Source: Pogostemon cablin (Eukaryota; Streptophyta; Magnoliopsida; Lamiales; Lamiaceae). From it: a stretch of 64,000 nucleotides of DNA. Positions 33,411-45,172 of the stretch are shown piece by piece; within the stretch, counting starts at the first letter, position 1; each line of letters begins with the position of its first letter. A program made the translations under genes and the position numbers. The notes below the pieces were generated by a model. The model had not been told where the DNA came from. It did not search any database and saw only the letters and a list, made by a program, of their open reading frames with translations. The stretch is from contig CM042994.1 in assembly GCA_023678885.1 (NCBI GenBank), positions 19,749,073 to 19,813,072 on the forward strand. Reading direction: 5' to 3'.

Positions 33411-34088
33411 AATTTTTATTTTTATTTTATTATTATACATCTCTACTTATTTATCTAATATTCCTATTTGCTTATTAAATCCATAATAAGATTTGTTTTC
33501 TGCAGTTGTTGATGAACTCACGTGTAATTTTATTAGTTTCTTTTATTATTTTTTTTGTGTAATTTTTTAATTATTTAATATAGTATATTATAAATAAAAA
33601 AATTAAAAAGTTAAATAATTAGCATTGTGATATAATAATTGAAAAGTTTAAAAAGTTTGTGAATCTCAAAATTCATGATTAATAAAAATTAAATTATTAA
33701 ATTAATAATAGTTTATTGAAATAAGACATTTGAAAACGATACGTTAAACCCCACACTTCAAAATTCTATTTACAAAAAAAAATATGTATTTTGTTTTAAA
33801 TTAAAAAATTTGGAATAAAAATAAAAATAAAAATAAAAAATTACAAAAAAAATCACATTATAAAATATAATTTACATGCAACGTGCAACACATGTCCTGA
33901 AAACTAAAATATTATTATTATTATTATTACAATTGCATGTATTTGTGCGTTGTATATTGTCATTATTATAATTTTTTAAAATAATTTTTCTTAATTTTTT
34001 TAACTAACAAATCTTTTTATTTCAATGAATAGTGTGGAGAATAGAAATGACTATTGAAACGAGAGAGAGAAAAAAAGACTATATAACT
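33411..34088. other. AT-rich intergenic
   Basis: No gene seen. Confidence 0.5.
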
Positions 34089-34430
34089 CACTACAAAAAA
34101 AACTATTTTTTACTAATGGAATATTCCCATTGGTTTGCCTTAATTTCATTGTTAAATTGGTTTACCAACGGATTAGCAACGGAATCCGTTGGTAAAGTGG
34201 TGATTGGTAAAAATAATTACGTTGGTAATCCGTTGCTAAAAATTTCGTTGATAATTTATATAAAGATTCCCTTGATAATTACCAACGGATTGAATTCCGT
34301 TGGAAAAATAGAGAATAAATCCGTTGGCATTCCATTGCTAATAGAAAAATGTCATTTTGATTACTAATCTTACCAACACATAGAATTCCGTTGGTAAATT
34401 CTATTGCTAAAAAATATTTTTTTTATAGTG
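34089..34430. mobile_element. CACTA-type MITE
   Basis: Begins CACTACAAAAAAAACTATTT and ends TTTTTTTTATAGTG. The interior has many CCAACGGA/TCCGTTGG pairs. The flanks ACT/ATT do not match perfectly. The 111-residue frame across it is accidental. Confidence 0.8.
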
Positions 34431-36558
34431 ATTCTTGAATACATAATATATTTTAAATTCATATATATAATTTTAAAATGTACATCACAAAGGACTAACG
34501 TGTATGTAACGTGCAACGCACATTTTAAATCTAGTTTGTTGAATAGTGTATTAATAGACACTATAGAATTAATATATTGAAAAATAACTATTAAAACATT
34601 TCAAATAACATACATTAAAATTAGTGTAGTGAATTAGTGATGAGACTTTTCTCTAGTAGTGAACATGAGACCAATTTTCAAATTGTGTGAAAATGTGAAA
34701 ATAGGACACTTATCACTCTCTCCGTCTCATGGAATGAGATGGAGTAGGCATGTGGAATAGGCAATCCTAGGCCAGTGAACATGATAATATCAAGGGGATA
34801 ATAAAAAAGGGAAAAAATCACAATACCCCCTCATCTTTTGTAATGGGATCAACTAGACCCTTAAAACTTTGTTTTGTACATACTATCCACATACCTTTCA
34901 AAATAAAACATAAAAGCACCCTATATTGAATTTCTATATAAATATTATTGTGGGACCATTCTTTTATCAGAGTTTTTCTTTTTTAATTATTATCACGGTT
35001 TAATGGAACCCATTTATTATTACTGTTAATTAGATTTTTTTTATTAATTTTAACTTTAATAATTATACATTAGGTCATAATCTATTTTATCCTTCTATTT
35101 ATGAAATTTGTGATTTATTTTCTCTACAATTTATTTGTAGAATTTAGTATTAATTATAGGAATATAATTTTAATTTACCTTGCGGTTCATAGTCTATTTT
35201 TCATTAAGGTTTAATATTTATGTTTAGAGCTTAATATTAATTTTAAGAGTAATATTGTAATTTCATCCTTATAATTTATTTTGTATTTTTTTCCTTATGG
35301 TTTAATATTTTTTTATATTAATTTAAAAATATAATTATAATTTTACCATTTGAGTCAGATTTTAATGTTGGTTATAGAGAAATAATTAAAAAAAATGATT
35401 TGAATGAACATTAATAGAATAGATTGAGACTTACATGAAACATTCTTTTTTCATTAAACCTATTTTTCACTATTTGATAAGATCATACTAACTCTTCATC
35501 TAGTAAAGTTGAAGCATTATACTTTAACTCTTTTCTTTTTTTTTTTACTATTTTTTATAAATTATTACGATTAATTATTATTTTTAGACTAAACACTGAA
35601 TATAAGAATAAATATTAAATTATAGGGATAAAATAAAATATAAGTTTAAATGGTGAAATTATAATTATATTACTAACATTAATATAAAATTCTAAACATA
35701 AATATTAAAACTTATGGGGGCCAAATGGATTATAACTCACAACGGTGGATTACAATTATATTCCTAGAATTAACATTAAATTTTAAGGATAAATATTTAA
35801 TTTTAGAAAAAAAAACATCATATAATTAACATTAAATTTTAAGGATAAATATTAAATTCTAGAAAAAAAAATACATCATAAACCATAACAACAATTTTTA
35901 CTTATATTTAAGAATGACAATGTGGAGAGTACACGCTTATTTAGAAGTACACGTCTTCGATTAAATATCAAATACTCGTATTTATATAAACTATCCCATT
36001 AATTAAAAAAGTTCATTATAATACTTTTGACCCCTAAACACATTTATCAATACATGCGAATTACTCGTACGAGTTTAATATTCATTTTTATATATAGTAT
36101 TATATTTATATTTTTAAATGCTTAATAGTCCAAGATATAGATCCTCTTCAAAATTTTGTACCCTAATCTACTAATTACTTTTTAGTTATGAAAAAAAATA
36201 CTATTTAAAGAGATGAACTATTACTCTCCTAGATGAAAAATGTTACTCTTCAAATTTTAATATGTTTTGATTTTTATATTCTAATTGAACAAGATTTGAG
36301 GAGTAATATTTTAATTTAAAAGAGTAATCTCTAAAGGCTTTTTTTTTGTGTGCTAAAGAGTAATTTTGCATAAAAAATGGTGCACATATAAACCGGGTTT
36401 ATGACAGACTCACAATCTACGTGAAAAAAAAGGGTGAGTTTTTTTTTTGGGACAAAGGGAGTATTAATTAATAAATATAATATAAATTTAATGATTTTTA
36501 AATAATTATTAAAAAATATGTATAATTAAAATTTATGAATATGAATCAATTGTATAAA
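34431..36558. other. AT-rich intergenic, no gene
   Basis: A diffuse repeat of the TTAAATTTTAAGGATAAATATTAA type around 35590-35880 is the only structure seen. Confidence 0.5.
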
Positions 36559-36787
36559 GGCAAAGACTTGTGTGAGACCGTTTCACGTAAATGTTTACGT
36601 GAGATGGGCAAAAAGTGATAACTTTTATAATGAAAAGTGATATTCAATTAATAAAAAGTGATAATGATATTTCATAAATAATTTATAGTATAAATGAAAT
36701 GTGATAACATTTTATAGCGAAAGTGATAACTATTTTAAAAAGTGTAAAATAGTTTCACGTGAGACGGTCTCACGCAAGACTTATCCC
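36559..36787. mobile_element. GGCAAAGACTTG-type MITE (MULE-like)
   Basis: Ends GGCAAAGACTTGTGTGAGAC and (reverse) GGGATAAGTCTTGCGTGAGA. TGTATAAA flanks it at 36551-36558 and 36788-36795. Confidence 0.85.
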
Positions 36788-37339
36788 TGTATAAAATATC
36801 TCATAATATATAAATTACATAATATATTTACATTTTTGCATTAATTATATATACATAGAGATACACGCGGGTACCCAAGGCATAGATACACACGAGTATC
36901 CAAGGCATATATTTGTACCCTTCTCAAATTTTGATAAACTTTTCTTAAACTACATATCCCCTTCTCAAACCCGCATAGAACTACCCGAAAATGAGATCAC
37001 TTATTCCATTACTATATTCCATCTCTTATTTCATTCATTAGATTCTTACTAAGTTTCATAATCAATGCCACAAAATTCACCACATGCCCATAGGGTCTAA
37101 ATGGTCATTTTTAGGGTATAGTTTTTTTATATTGTTAAACATGACCAATGAAACACCAAATGTGGAATAGGAAATTCAATCCGAACTAAGATAGAATGGT
37201 ACCGAAAAATATCTTTGTCGTTGCCACTTCTACTTGTAACTTGTCCAACTACTTGTAATACTTTACCCCTTAAAATTCTATTTTTAAGTCTGCTAATGAC
37301 TAAATGTGTATCTTTGCATAACCTTTTGTATGATACATA
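36788..37339. other. Intergenic
   Basis: No gene seen. A short local duplication of the ACACGCGGGTACCCAAGGCAT type lies at 36863-36910. Confidence 0.5.
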
Positions 37340-37567
37340 CTCCCTCTGTCTCATTTCAATGTTTACATTTTTCTTTTTGTTATATGTGATCCACCTAATA
37401 AATTAATATATCACCATAGGACCCACATCCAATACTAATATACCTACCAACTTTACATTAAATGTATTTCTTTTTATTCACTATCTATTAAAATATTATA
37501 CCAATTAATTATACTCATTATCAACGTGCAAAAAGTAAACGTAAATATTGAAATGGAACGGAGGGAG
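37340..37567. mobile_element. Stowaway-like MITE
   Basis: TA-flanked. Starts CTCCCTCTGTCTCATTTCAA and ends GGAACGGAGGGAG. Confidence 0.88.
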
Positions 37568-39320
37568 TATTTCTTTTTTATCCTTCTAATCCTACTCGTC
37601 GTACCCTAAAAAAATTTATTTAGTGAAATTCCAAACCCGTTTATTAAACTTGGTTTCAATTTTGGTATAATTTATTAGAGCAAGCGTATTCTATCGCGTA
37701 ATAGACCATAGTGACCAAGTGCAAAAGATATTTTACTCTAGAAGGACTAATCAATAAAGGAGGGGGTTGTTTAACACTAAAAACTAATAATTAGAAAAAC
37801 AATTAAAGATAGATTGATACAATGAACATGGAAGATGGATGAAGGTGAACAATCTAAGAAGTATATAAGGCAAGCAACATCATAGAAAAAGGTTTATGTA
37901 GACTCACACACACATACGCATTGAAGGTCATCATGTTATGATATTAAGGGCAACCACTTATATATCCCTAATCCCCTCAACTCTTTTAAAAGTTTAAATC
38001 TCCCAAGATTGTCTCTTACTCTCAATTCCCACAAAGGTACTATGATCATAAGTTTGGTTTCCCTCACTAATTCATCACTAATGTCCTATCATGAGTTTCT
38101 AAGCATAAGAAGGGTATGACTTACCTCCCCTGACACTAATTAAATCATCTCATGCAATCAATGATTCAACTAAACCACTAAGCATAATATTGAATAACCA
38201 TCCTAATACTATGAATATAGAATTTAACCACACAAATCATACATCAAATGAGAATAAACATTCATGATAGAAAATATTCATAACAATAATTTCATCAAAC
38301 ATGTGGTGTGCAAAATCTACATAATCTCTAACCAATCATATTGCTATCCTCACGTGAGGACTAGCTACTACATATCATTACAATTTCAACATAATCCATG
38401 ACATGCTCCATTTGAGCCAAATAATGAAGAAAATAACAAATCAAAGGTAAGTTGACTTCCCTTTTGAAGTAGGTTTTCTCTTCCTTCAACATGCTCCAAT
38501 CTTCATCAACCAATGATAAATTTCCCTTCTTAGATTGGTGGATTGATGGAATGGTTGATGGATTTGAGGAGATCAAGTTGATAGGATGGATGAAGTGAAG
38601 GATGGAAGAATGGAGATGAATATGTGCGAATTTAGGTGTCTAGTTGTGTGGAAACTGATTCAAAATGATTCCTCTCGTAATTTGTGGTCAAAACATGTAT
38701 TTATCCCCCCTGAAAGCTTCTAGAAAGTTTACTGATATATATTTTTTTTTGCACGGACACGGCTCGTGTGCCGCACATGGTCATGGGGTGGGCGTGTAGG
38801 TGTTTTGGATGCTCACGCACGGCCTTGGCTTAGAGGGGCGTGTTCTGCACATTGGTTGTGTTTGTACTGCCCCTATTCTTCTTCTTCTTTCATTTTGGCT
38901 TGTTCTCCCTCGTTTCAACTCCGAATTGAGCTCCGTTTTTTTTCAAATCTTTCTTATCGCGTCTAAAATCCATTTTTCCTAAAAATCACATAAATTACAC
39001 CAAAATACCAATTCTCTAAATATTTACAAATATCGCGCAATTTAAGGCACTTAATCATGAAAATCACACATTTATCATTTCAAAACACAAATCTCCATAT
39101 CTTCATATAACACCACCAAATGATATACAAAATGAATAAAAACACACAAAATTACATAATAAAAAGACACTAAAATTTAGGTGAAAGTGACACTGATCAT
39201 TTATTAATACACACTGGTTAAAATTAACAATTAAAAAACAAACTAAAATGAAGATAATATTTTATGTAAAATAATTAAATTATATTAAAAATATTTTAGA
39301 GTAAATAACAAATTAAAAAT
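37568..39320. other. Intergenic, possible LTR-retrotransposon noncoding relic
   Basis: The stretch 37680-39200 has a texture different from the MITE-rich DNA. Its phrases GCACGGACACGGCTCGTGTG and TGCTCACGCACGGCC (38750-38830) are common in Gypsy-type retrotransposon noncoding regions. No pol domain or LTR pair was found. Open frames here have no recognisable domain. Confidence 0.3.
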
Positions 39321-39568
39321 GGCAAAAACTTGTCTGAGACCGTTTCACGTAAGGGCTTACGTGAGATGGACAGAAAGTGATAACTTTTATAAAAGAAAGT
39401 GATAATAAATTAATGAAAAGTGATAATGTTATTTCATGAATAATTTATAGTATAAATAAAAAGTGATAACATTTTATAGTGAAAGTGATATCGTTTTATA
39501 GTGAAAGTAATAATTATTTTAAAATTAAAAAAATATCTCACGTGAGACGAACTCACGCAAGCCTACCC
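39321..39568. mobile_element. GGCAAAGACTTG-type MITE (MULE-like)
   Basis: Starts GGCAAAAACTTGTCTGAGAC and ends CTCACGCAAGCCTACCC. Perfect 9-bp flanks ATTAAAAAT at 39312-39320 and 39569-39577. Confidence 0.88.
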
Positions 39569-39771
39569 ATTAAAAATATATAACAAAATTAAAATAAATT
39601 AAAATAAATAACTTTAAAATTAAATTAAATTAAATAATTTAAATAAATTAGTTGAATATTAAAAAAAATTATCAAAATATAAGTATTGTAAAAATTGAAT
39701 TAAAATATATTAATTAAATATTAGTTGATATATTAATTTAAAATTAGTATATTAATAGATAATTAGTCAAA

Positions 39772-40031
39772 GAGAGACTCTCTTGTGAGACAGGTTGACC
39801 AATTATTAAAGTATGCTTATCATATAGGTAAAGTATGTTTATTTGTAGTTAAAGTATGTCAATAATAAATCATATTATATCATCCTGAAATCATACTTTA
39901 ATTCATCATCTATTATACTTTACAAAACATACTTTAGCAGCCATTAAACATAATTTATCTATATAATAGACATACCTTAAAACGTCTCACCAACGGTCTC
40001 ACATAAATAGCGTCTCACAAGAGACTTTGTC
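39772..40031. mobile_element. GAGAC-type MITE (MULE-like), best-preserved copy
   Basis: Starts GAGAGACTCTCTTGTGAGAC and ends GTCTCACAAGAGACTTTGTC. Perfect 9-bp flanks TTAGTCAAA at 39763-39771 and 40032-40040, indicating a Mutator-type transposase. Confidence 0.9.
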
Positions 40032-40323
40032 TTAGTCAAATATGCTAAAATATCTTCCATACCTACCAAATTTATATTGTTAATTAGAAAATTTTTATTA
40101 TTAGCATAAATAGCAACTGACATAAAAAAATATATTACAGTCGATGGTTTAGATCAAAATTGAATGGTTTCTAAATGTAATAAATTAAAAAGTGGGAGAA
40201 AATTTGGAGATAAAAATAAAATTTAAGTTTATTTTTATATAGGATGGATGGATAGATAGATGATAATTCATTCATTTCTAAGTGCTTAAATTAATATTTT
40301 AATAAAAAATAGTTTAAGATATA

Positions 40324-40526
40324 CTCCCTCCGTCCCACCGAAAGGTCACTATTTTACTATATTGGGCGTCCTATCCAAATGTCACAATTTCCCACTTTTA
40401 GTAAAATAGTACAACATGTGGCTCACCACTGACTACTAATATAACTACCAACTACACATAAAATAATAATACTACTTAATCTACGCACAAAAAACAACCG
40501 GTGACGTTTGGGCGGGACGGAGGGAG
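40324..40526. mobile_element. Stowaway-like MITE
   Basis: TA-flanked. Starts CTCCCTCCGTCCCACCG and ends GGGCGGGACGGAGGGAG. Confidence 0.9.
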
Positions 40527-40688
40527 TAGTAGATACTCGAAAAATTGAAAATAAAAATAGAATTTCAAGTTTATTTTTATTTACTATATCAATGTATAGA
40601 TAGATATAGTTACTTTACATAGATGGATAGATAGTTAGATAGATAATAATTCATTTATTTATTTCTAAACGGACACGTGAAAAGGGCC

Positions 40689-40845
40689 AGGCCCGATGGG
40701 CTTTCTTCTACTCTCATATAAATAACTTTGGGTTGTAAGGTTTCCTCATAACTGAGAAAATATCACAGGCCCAATGGGCTTTCTTTCTACTCTACTTTAA
40801 ATAACTTTTTGGTGGTTAAGGAGGTTTTCTCATACCTGAGAAAAA
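40689..40845 (+). promoter_or_regulatory. Tandemly duplicated promoter/5'-UTR of EWPPV copy D
   Basis: Two similar blocks (40689-40760 and 40767-40845) each hold AGGCCC(G/A)ATGGGCTTTC, a TATA-like motif (CATATAAATA at 40715-40724; CTTTAAATAA at about 40795) and CTGAGAAAA. The GGCCCAATGGGC core resembles the plant site II (TGGGCY) promoter element. Confidence 0.6.
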
Positions 40846-40863
40846 GTATTCCCAATTCAGCGA

Positions 40864-41117
40864 ATGGATAACGAATGGCCGCCGGTGAAATAAAGCGCAG
40901 TGTACAGAGGTGGATTGCTGGCTCAGTTTCTGGAAAAGCGAGCTTGGTAAGACAATGAAGAATACCTCGATAAAATGATCACTGCAACTTATTCCGACGA
41001 CGACGACGACGAAGATTGCCAATTCACCTACCAACCCCGTCTCGTTAAGAAATTCCATGATCAACTGCGGAATACCAGGGCATGTATGTATCTCTATTGA
41101 TCTAATTGCGCGCGCGC

Positions 41118-41173
<56 letters not shown>

Positions 41174-41823
41174 CATTAATCGAGTAGCTAGGTTATTGGT
41201 AATTAGGATTTGTTGTTCTTTTGAATTTATTCGCGATCATGTTTGTTGCTTGTTTACTTGCCTTTTATTGTGCTGCTGGGGTTACAATGTTAATTGTTGC
41301 TGTATAAATTTATTCACGATTCGGTTCGTTATTTGTTTCCCCCTAATTGTGTTGCTGAGGTTACAATGTTTGGACGTGTTTGCTAGTCTAATCTTTGCAT
41401 TGGTTGGCTAGGGTTACGGTGTGACTATAGGGTTGCCAATGTACTTCGGAACTCATTTTTTGATATATCCTGATGACGATGATCACTTTAAGCCAATGTA
41501 CGATGCACGGGATGAAGCAATGCAGATTGCGATCAATCACATCACTTCCAAGGTCTGCTCTTAATTTTGTCCCTTATCTTTATTTAGTTAACACACATTA
41601 CATAGGTCATTTTTTAACTTGCCTGTGATTCCGGCAGACCAACAAACCTTACAAGTTTGAGAGATGGGTGAATTTTAATTACACGGGCGTCCGGACATTT
41701 TTCTTGACCTTTACTGCCAAGGATACCTCCCTGCCTGATGCAGCCGAAAAAACTTTTTTAGCAGCAGTGTATGCACCACTCCACCTGGGGTCCAAGGCTT
41801 TCATAGTTATTTTCCTTGCATAA
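40864..41823 (+). pseudogene. EWPPV family copy D, two in-frame stops and GC donor
   Basis: Exons are 40864-41079, 41412-41552 (47 codons) and 41638-41823. Exon 1 aligns with the other copies but has TAA at codon 10 (where others have GAA or GAG) and another TAA in place of a Glu codon in the AW.DNEEYLDK segment. Its donor is GC rather than GT. Exons 2 and 3 are open and well conserved: YGVTIGLPMYF, FKPMYDARDEAMQIAINHI, and the FFLTFTAKDTSLPDAAEKTF segment. The C-terminal acidic tail is lost because the sequence diverges after ...HLGSKAF and stops at TAA 41821-41823. Exon 1 has an Asp-rich run. Intron 1 contains a (GC)n(TA)n microsatellite. It cannot make the full protein. Confidence 0.85.
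41107..41169. repeat. (GC)n(TA)n microsatellite in intron 1 of copy D
   Basis: A short alternating GC run is followed by about 25 TA repeats. The 101-residue frame reading through it is accidental. Confidence 0.95.
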
Positions 41824-41837
41824 ATTTTACTATAATT

Positions 41838-42061
41838 TCGTTCGTCCCATTTCAATCTTTATGTATTTTCATTTTGGGCCTCCCATTTCAATATTTATAT
41901 TTCTTTTTTTAATAAATCAGACCTACACAAATTAATTATTTATCTTTCTATGGCCCACACATCACACTAATACACTTACCCACTTTATATTAAAATATTA
42001 TTTCTCTCACCTCACAACACATTAAAATATTATAATCCTTTTGAAACTTGATGGAAGGAGC
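41838..42061. mobile_element. Degenerate Stowaway-like MITE
   Basis: Shares the CCCATTTCAATCTTTATGTATT interior in pieces, and ends near GATGGAAGGAG. The terminal repeats are eroded. Confidence 0.5.
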
Positions 42062-42139
42062 AACTATCATTGTGTTTATTTTATTTGATGAGTTACATTA
42101 AAATACAACAAAGTTTATGTTTTTAATCGATATATAAGA

Positions 42140-42310
42140 TTTTATACAAAGTCTCTCGTAAGACAATTTATAATATGTATTAAAATATGATTATTATATG
42201 AGTAAAAGTATGCTTATTAGTAATTAAAATATCTTATTTTACAACAAGATAAATGATGCATTGAAATATGATTATACTAATAATTCATTATAAATTTATT
42301 TTAACTACTA
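42140..42310. mobile_element. GAGAC-type MITE fragment
   Basis: Contains CAAAGTCTCTCGTAAGAC and interior phrases of the GAGAC family. The right end is missing. Confidence 0.55.
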
Positions 42311-43057
42311 ATAATAGTAAGAGTGCCTAAAAAAAAAGTCCACACGGCCCCTTGAAGCCCTGATTGAGAGATATTCTCTTCTACAGTCTATAGATATAAA
42401 TCATAATTTTGTAGTACTCAACCAGTGAATTACAACTGACGAGTCAGAGTACATAAGCAAACTTGCTCCATCTTTCTTTTAAAAAGTAAACTGGCAAGGC
42501 AAATCCATTGTATTCTAGAATTTGATGCTTGTTGGAAAATGCCTTTTTATTAATTTGGTTATGTGGTTCTGTATTTTATCACATTTAATATGTGTTTCCT
42601 CCTTTAAACTTTTTTGAATGCTAGTGCAGAAAGAGGATATGTCCATTCATATTATCTCACCTTCAGAATGGGGAATCTAGAGGCATCTTGCTGTTTAATG
42701 TTTGAAGGTGAATTTATTTCTAGGCTCAAGTAAATAATGGTTAGTGTTACCATCTGCTGTATCATGCTGTGAACTTAATAAACATTTGTCTTTAGCGGCT
42801 TTTGACAGCAAGCTTACATGCCTGCTGGACTCCATCTTACGACATTTTTTCTTTTTCTTTTTTTCTGTTTTTTTTTTCCACTGGGACTAAAATTCCTTTT
42901 CTGTTTCCTTCTTTGAAGTGAGATCCTTTCTTTCTATTTAAACAATTACTTGTTTGCTGAGAACAGGATGTGACCAATAGTTAATGTGCCCTTCTTATAC
43001 GACTATATAATTTTTGTCTTCTCTGCTAACAATTGCAAAAGATAAATTAGATAGAAC
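42311..43057. other. Intergenic or old intron
   Basis: No gene called. A patch at 42629-42707 lies between a TGCAG acceptor-like and a GTGAAT donor-like site and is open in one frame, but I do not recognise it. Confidence 0.35.
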
Positions 43058-43060
43058 TTA

Positions 43061-43269
43061 GGAGTTGCTTGGTTGGGGTATTGGATGTGGTTAATGGGAA
43101 TGAAAGTATAATGAGTTGATGCTTGTTTGATGGAATCAAAATTCCTCCATCATTCCCGTTGATTCAATAACTGCCCCACACCCTTCAATCACTTTCAATC
43201 CCATTGTGATTGACCTCCTAAATAATACTCATTACCATTCTGATTGAAGAATTCAAACCAAGTAACGCC
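43061..43269. mobile_element. Tourist-like (PIF/Harbinger) MITE
   Basis: Ends GGAGTTGCTTGGTTGGGG and (reverse) GGCGTTACTTGGTTTGAA, flanked by TTA at 43058-43060 and 43270-43272, the target preferred by PIF/Harbinger elements. Confidence 0.85.
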
Positions 43270-43497
43270 TTAGTGATTTTCCATTTCTGACATTTCAGCA
43301 TTCTAAGAATTTTGTGCAACTGTGATTCCTTTGATTCATATGGATAATTGTTTTTTTTAATTTGAATGTACCGAGACAGGGAGAGAAGAGAGACATGCTA
43401 AGAATTTCAAGCAGTCATACATGTCCGTATGTATGAGTGTACGTATATGTGTATAGTGTATATAGCGAGAGACAGAATTTTAAGCTGCTAGATAGGG

Positions 43498-43787
43498 TGA
43501 TAAAATAGTTGATGCACATTTACTAGAAGATTACTTAGTAACTAAGATAAAAGAATACTTAGTAACTAAGATTACTTAGTAATTAAGATTGGATTATATC
43601 CAATGTCCTTTATCCCCTATAAGTATGGGATGTAGCATGCATATTTGTAATCAACTAAGAATCTCATCAATTAAATTCTTTCTCTCAATAACAATGCCTC
43701 CCACTTAGTCTTTTTAACTATCCTCTCTCCTCCGTATTTCCTACCATATCCCAAATGCCACACATCAAATTATTTTAGATACCAACA
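43498..43787 (+). repeat. 5' LTR of Copia element 2
   Basis: 290 bp, TGATAAAATAG...ATACCAACA. It contains direct AAGATTACTTAGTAACTAAG repeats near the left end and a CCCTATAAGTATGGGATG stretch that may be the TATA region. It is 48 bp shorter than the 3' LTR because it has fewer of the short repeats. Confidence 0.92.
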
Positions 43788-43803
43788 GTGGTATCAGAGT
43801 CCG
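43788..43803 (+). other. Primer-binding site of Copia element 2
   Basis: GTGGTATCAGAGTCCG; TGGTATCAGAG complements the initiator methionine tRNA 3' end. Confidence 0.9.
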
Positions 43804-43875
43804 GTTAGTTTATTAACTGAGTTAAAATAAGCTTCCGCAACCTACACTACCCAAACCATTTCTAAGCTTAAAAAA

Positions 43876-44820
43876 ATGTCCTCTCTATCCAATATCCACC
43901 AAATCCCAATCCCAACCTTTTCAGGTGAAGGATACAACTATTGGGCCATCAAAATGAAGACATACTTTATGTCTCAAGGCCTATGGGAGATCGTTGACAA
44001 GGGGTACACTATCCCCGCAGATATATCATCTTTGTCTAGTACAGACAAAGAAAAACTAGACAAAAACACGGAGAAGGAAAACTTGGTGTTTTACATTCTA
44101 CAGATGGCTGTGGCGGAGTCTCTATTTTCAAGGATCAGGGAAGCGAAGACATCCAAAGAAGCCTGGGATATACTAAAGGAGGAGTACCAAGGGAGTGACA
44201 AAAAACGAAATCTAAAACTCCAAACTCTTAGGAGAGATTTCGTGAATATGAAAATGAAAGAATCTGAGACTGTTAAAGATTACTACACTCAATTACGAGA
44301 AGTAATAAATCAACTAAAATCTTATGGGGAAGATATTACAGATAAGAAAATAGTAGAAAAGATTTTAATATCTCTCCCTACTAAATACAACTCAATAGTC
44401 ACTACCATAGAAGAGACTAAAGATATAGAAAAATTGGCAGTAACAGATTTATTAGGTTCTCTATAAGCATATGAAAAAAGACTAAGCATTAGTGAAGATG
44501 AAAATGTGGAAAATGCTTTTCAGTCTAAACTAAAAATACGGTCTCAAAATTCTAAAATTGGGGGGAGAAAAATTGGAGAAAATAACAATAATAGGAAAGA
44601 AAAATATTCCCCATGTGGAGTTTGTAAGAGGTTCAATCATCTTGAAAAAATTGTTGGTACCGAGGTAAACCACAATGCAAAAGTTGTGGAAGATTTGGAC
44701 ATCTGGAGAAAAATTATCGCTCCAAGAAAGGTCACCAGGCCAACTACTCTGAAGAAAAAGAAGATGGAGATAATCTCTTCTATGCAAACCATGTCGCATC
44801 AGAAGTGAAAAACGATACGT
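43876..44820 (+). pseudogene. Copia 2 gag (UBN2-type), stopped
   Basis: The first 196 codons (43876-44466) encode the capsid-type Copia gag: IPTFSGEGYNYWAIKMKTYF near the start, then a LWEIVDKGY patch and a KYNSIVTTIEETKD patch. A TAA at 44464-44466 interrupts LLGSL/AYEKRLS, where the family has a sense codon; the frame then continues. The CCHC zinc knuckle region near 44610-44730 is readable only by changing frame, so there is at least one frameshift as well. Confidence 0.88.
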
Positions 44821-45119
44821 GGTACATAGACAGTGGGTGCAGCAACCATATGATAGGAGACGAGAAGATCTTCCAAAATGTTGATAAAAATATTAAATCT
44901 CAAGTGAAGCTGGGCAACGGAGACCTGATGGAAGTTGAAGGAAAAGGTACAATAGCTGTCAACACAAGAAGAGGTACGCGGTACGTCCATGATGTGCTGT
45001 TGGTACCAAAACTATGCACCAATCTACTCAGCGTGGGTCAAATGATGGAGAAAGGATACTTTCTAGTATTCAAAGGCGACTCATGCACCATCTATGACAA
45101 GACGAACAAAATCAAGTGA
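44805..45119 (+). pseudogene. Copia 2 protease
   Basis: 104 residues beginning with the WYIDSGCSNHM aspartic protease motif, then KLGNGDLMEVEGKGTIAV and LLVPKLCTNLLSVGQ, in normal Copia order. The frame ends at 45119 shortly before the GAG-pre-integrase domain because of a frameshift. Confidence 0.88.
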
Positions 45120-45172
45120 TCGCTGTAGTCAAAATGTAGCACCAAAGAAATTTTCCCATCCAATGGAACTAT

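Noticed and set aside
34032..34367. 111-residue plus-strand frame
   Set aside because: It lies almost entirely within a CACTA-type MITE.
41106..41411. 101-residue frame with a long Tyr-Ile run
   Set aside because: It reads through a (TA)n microsatellite in intron 1 of a pseudogene.
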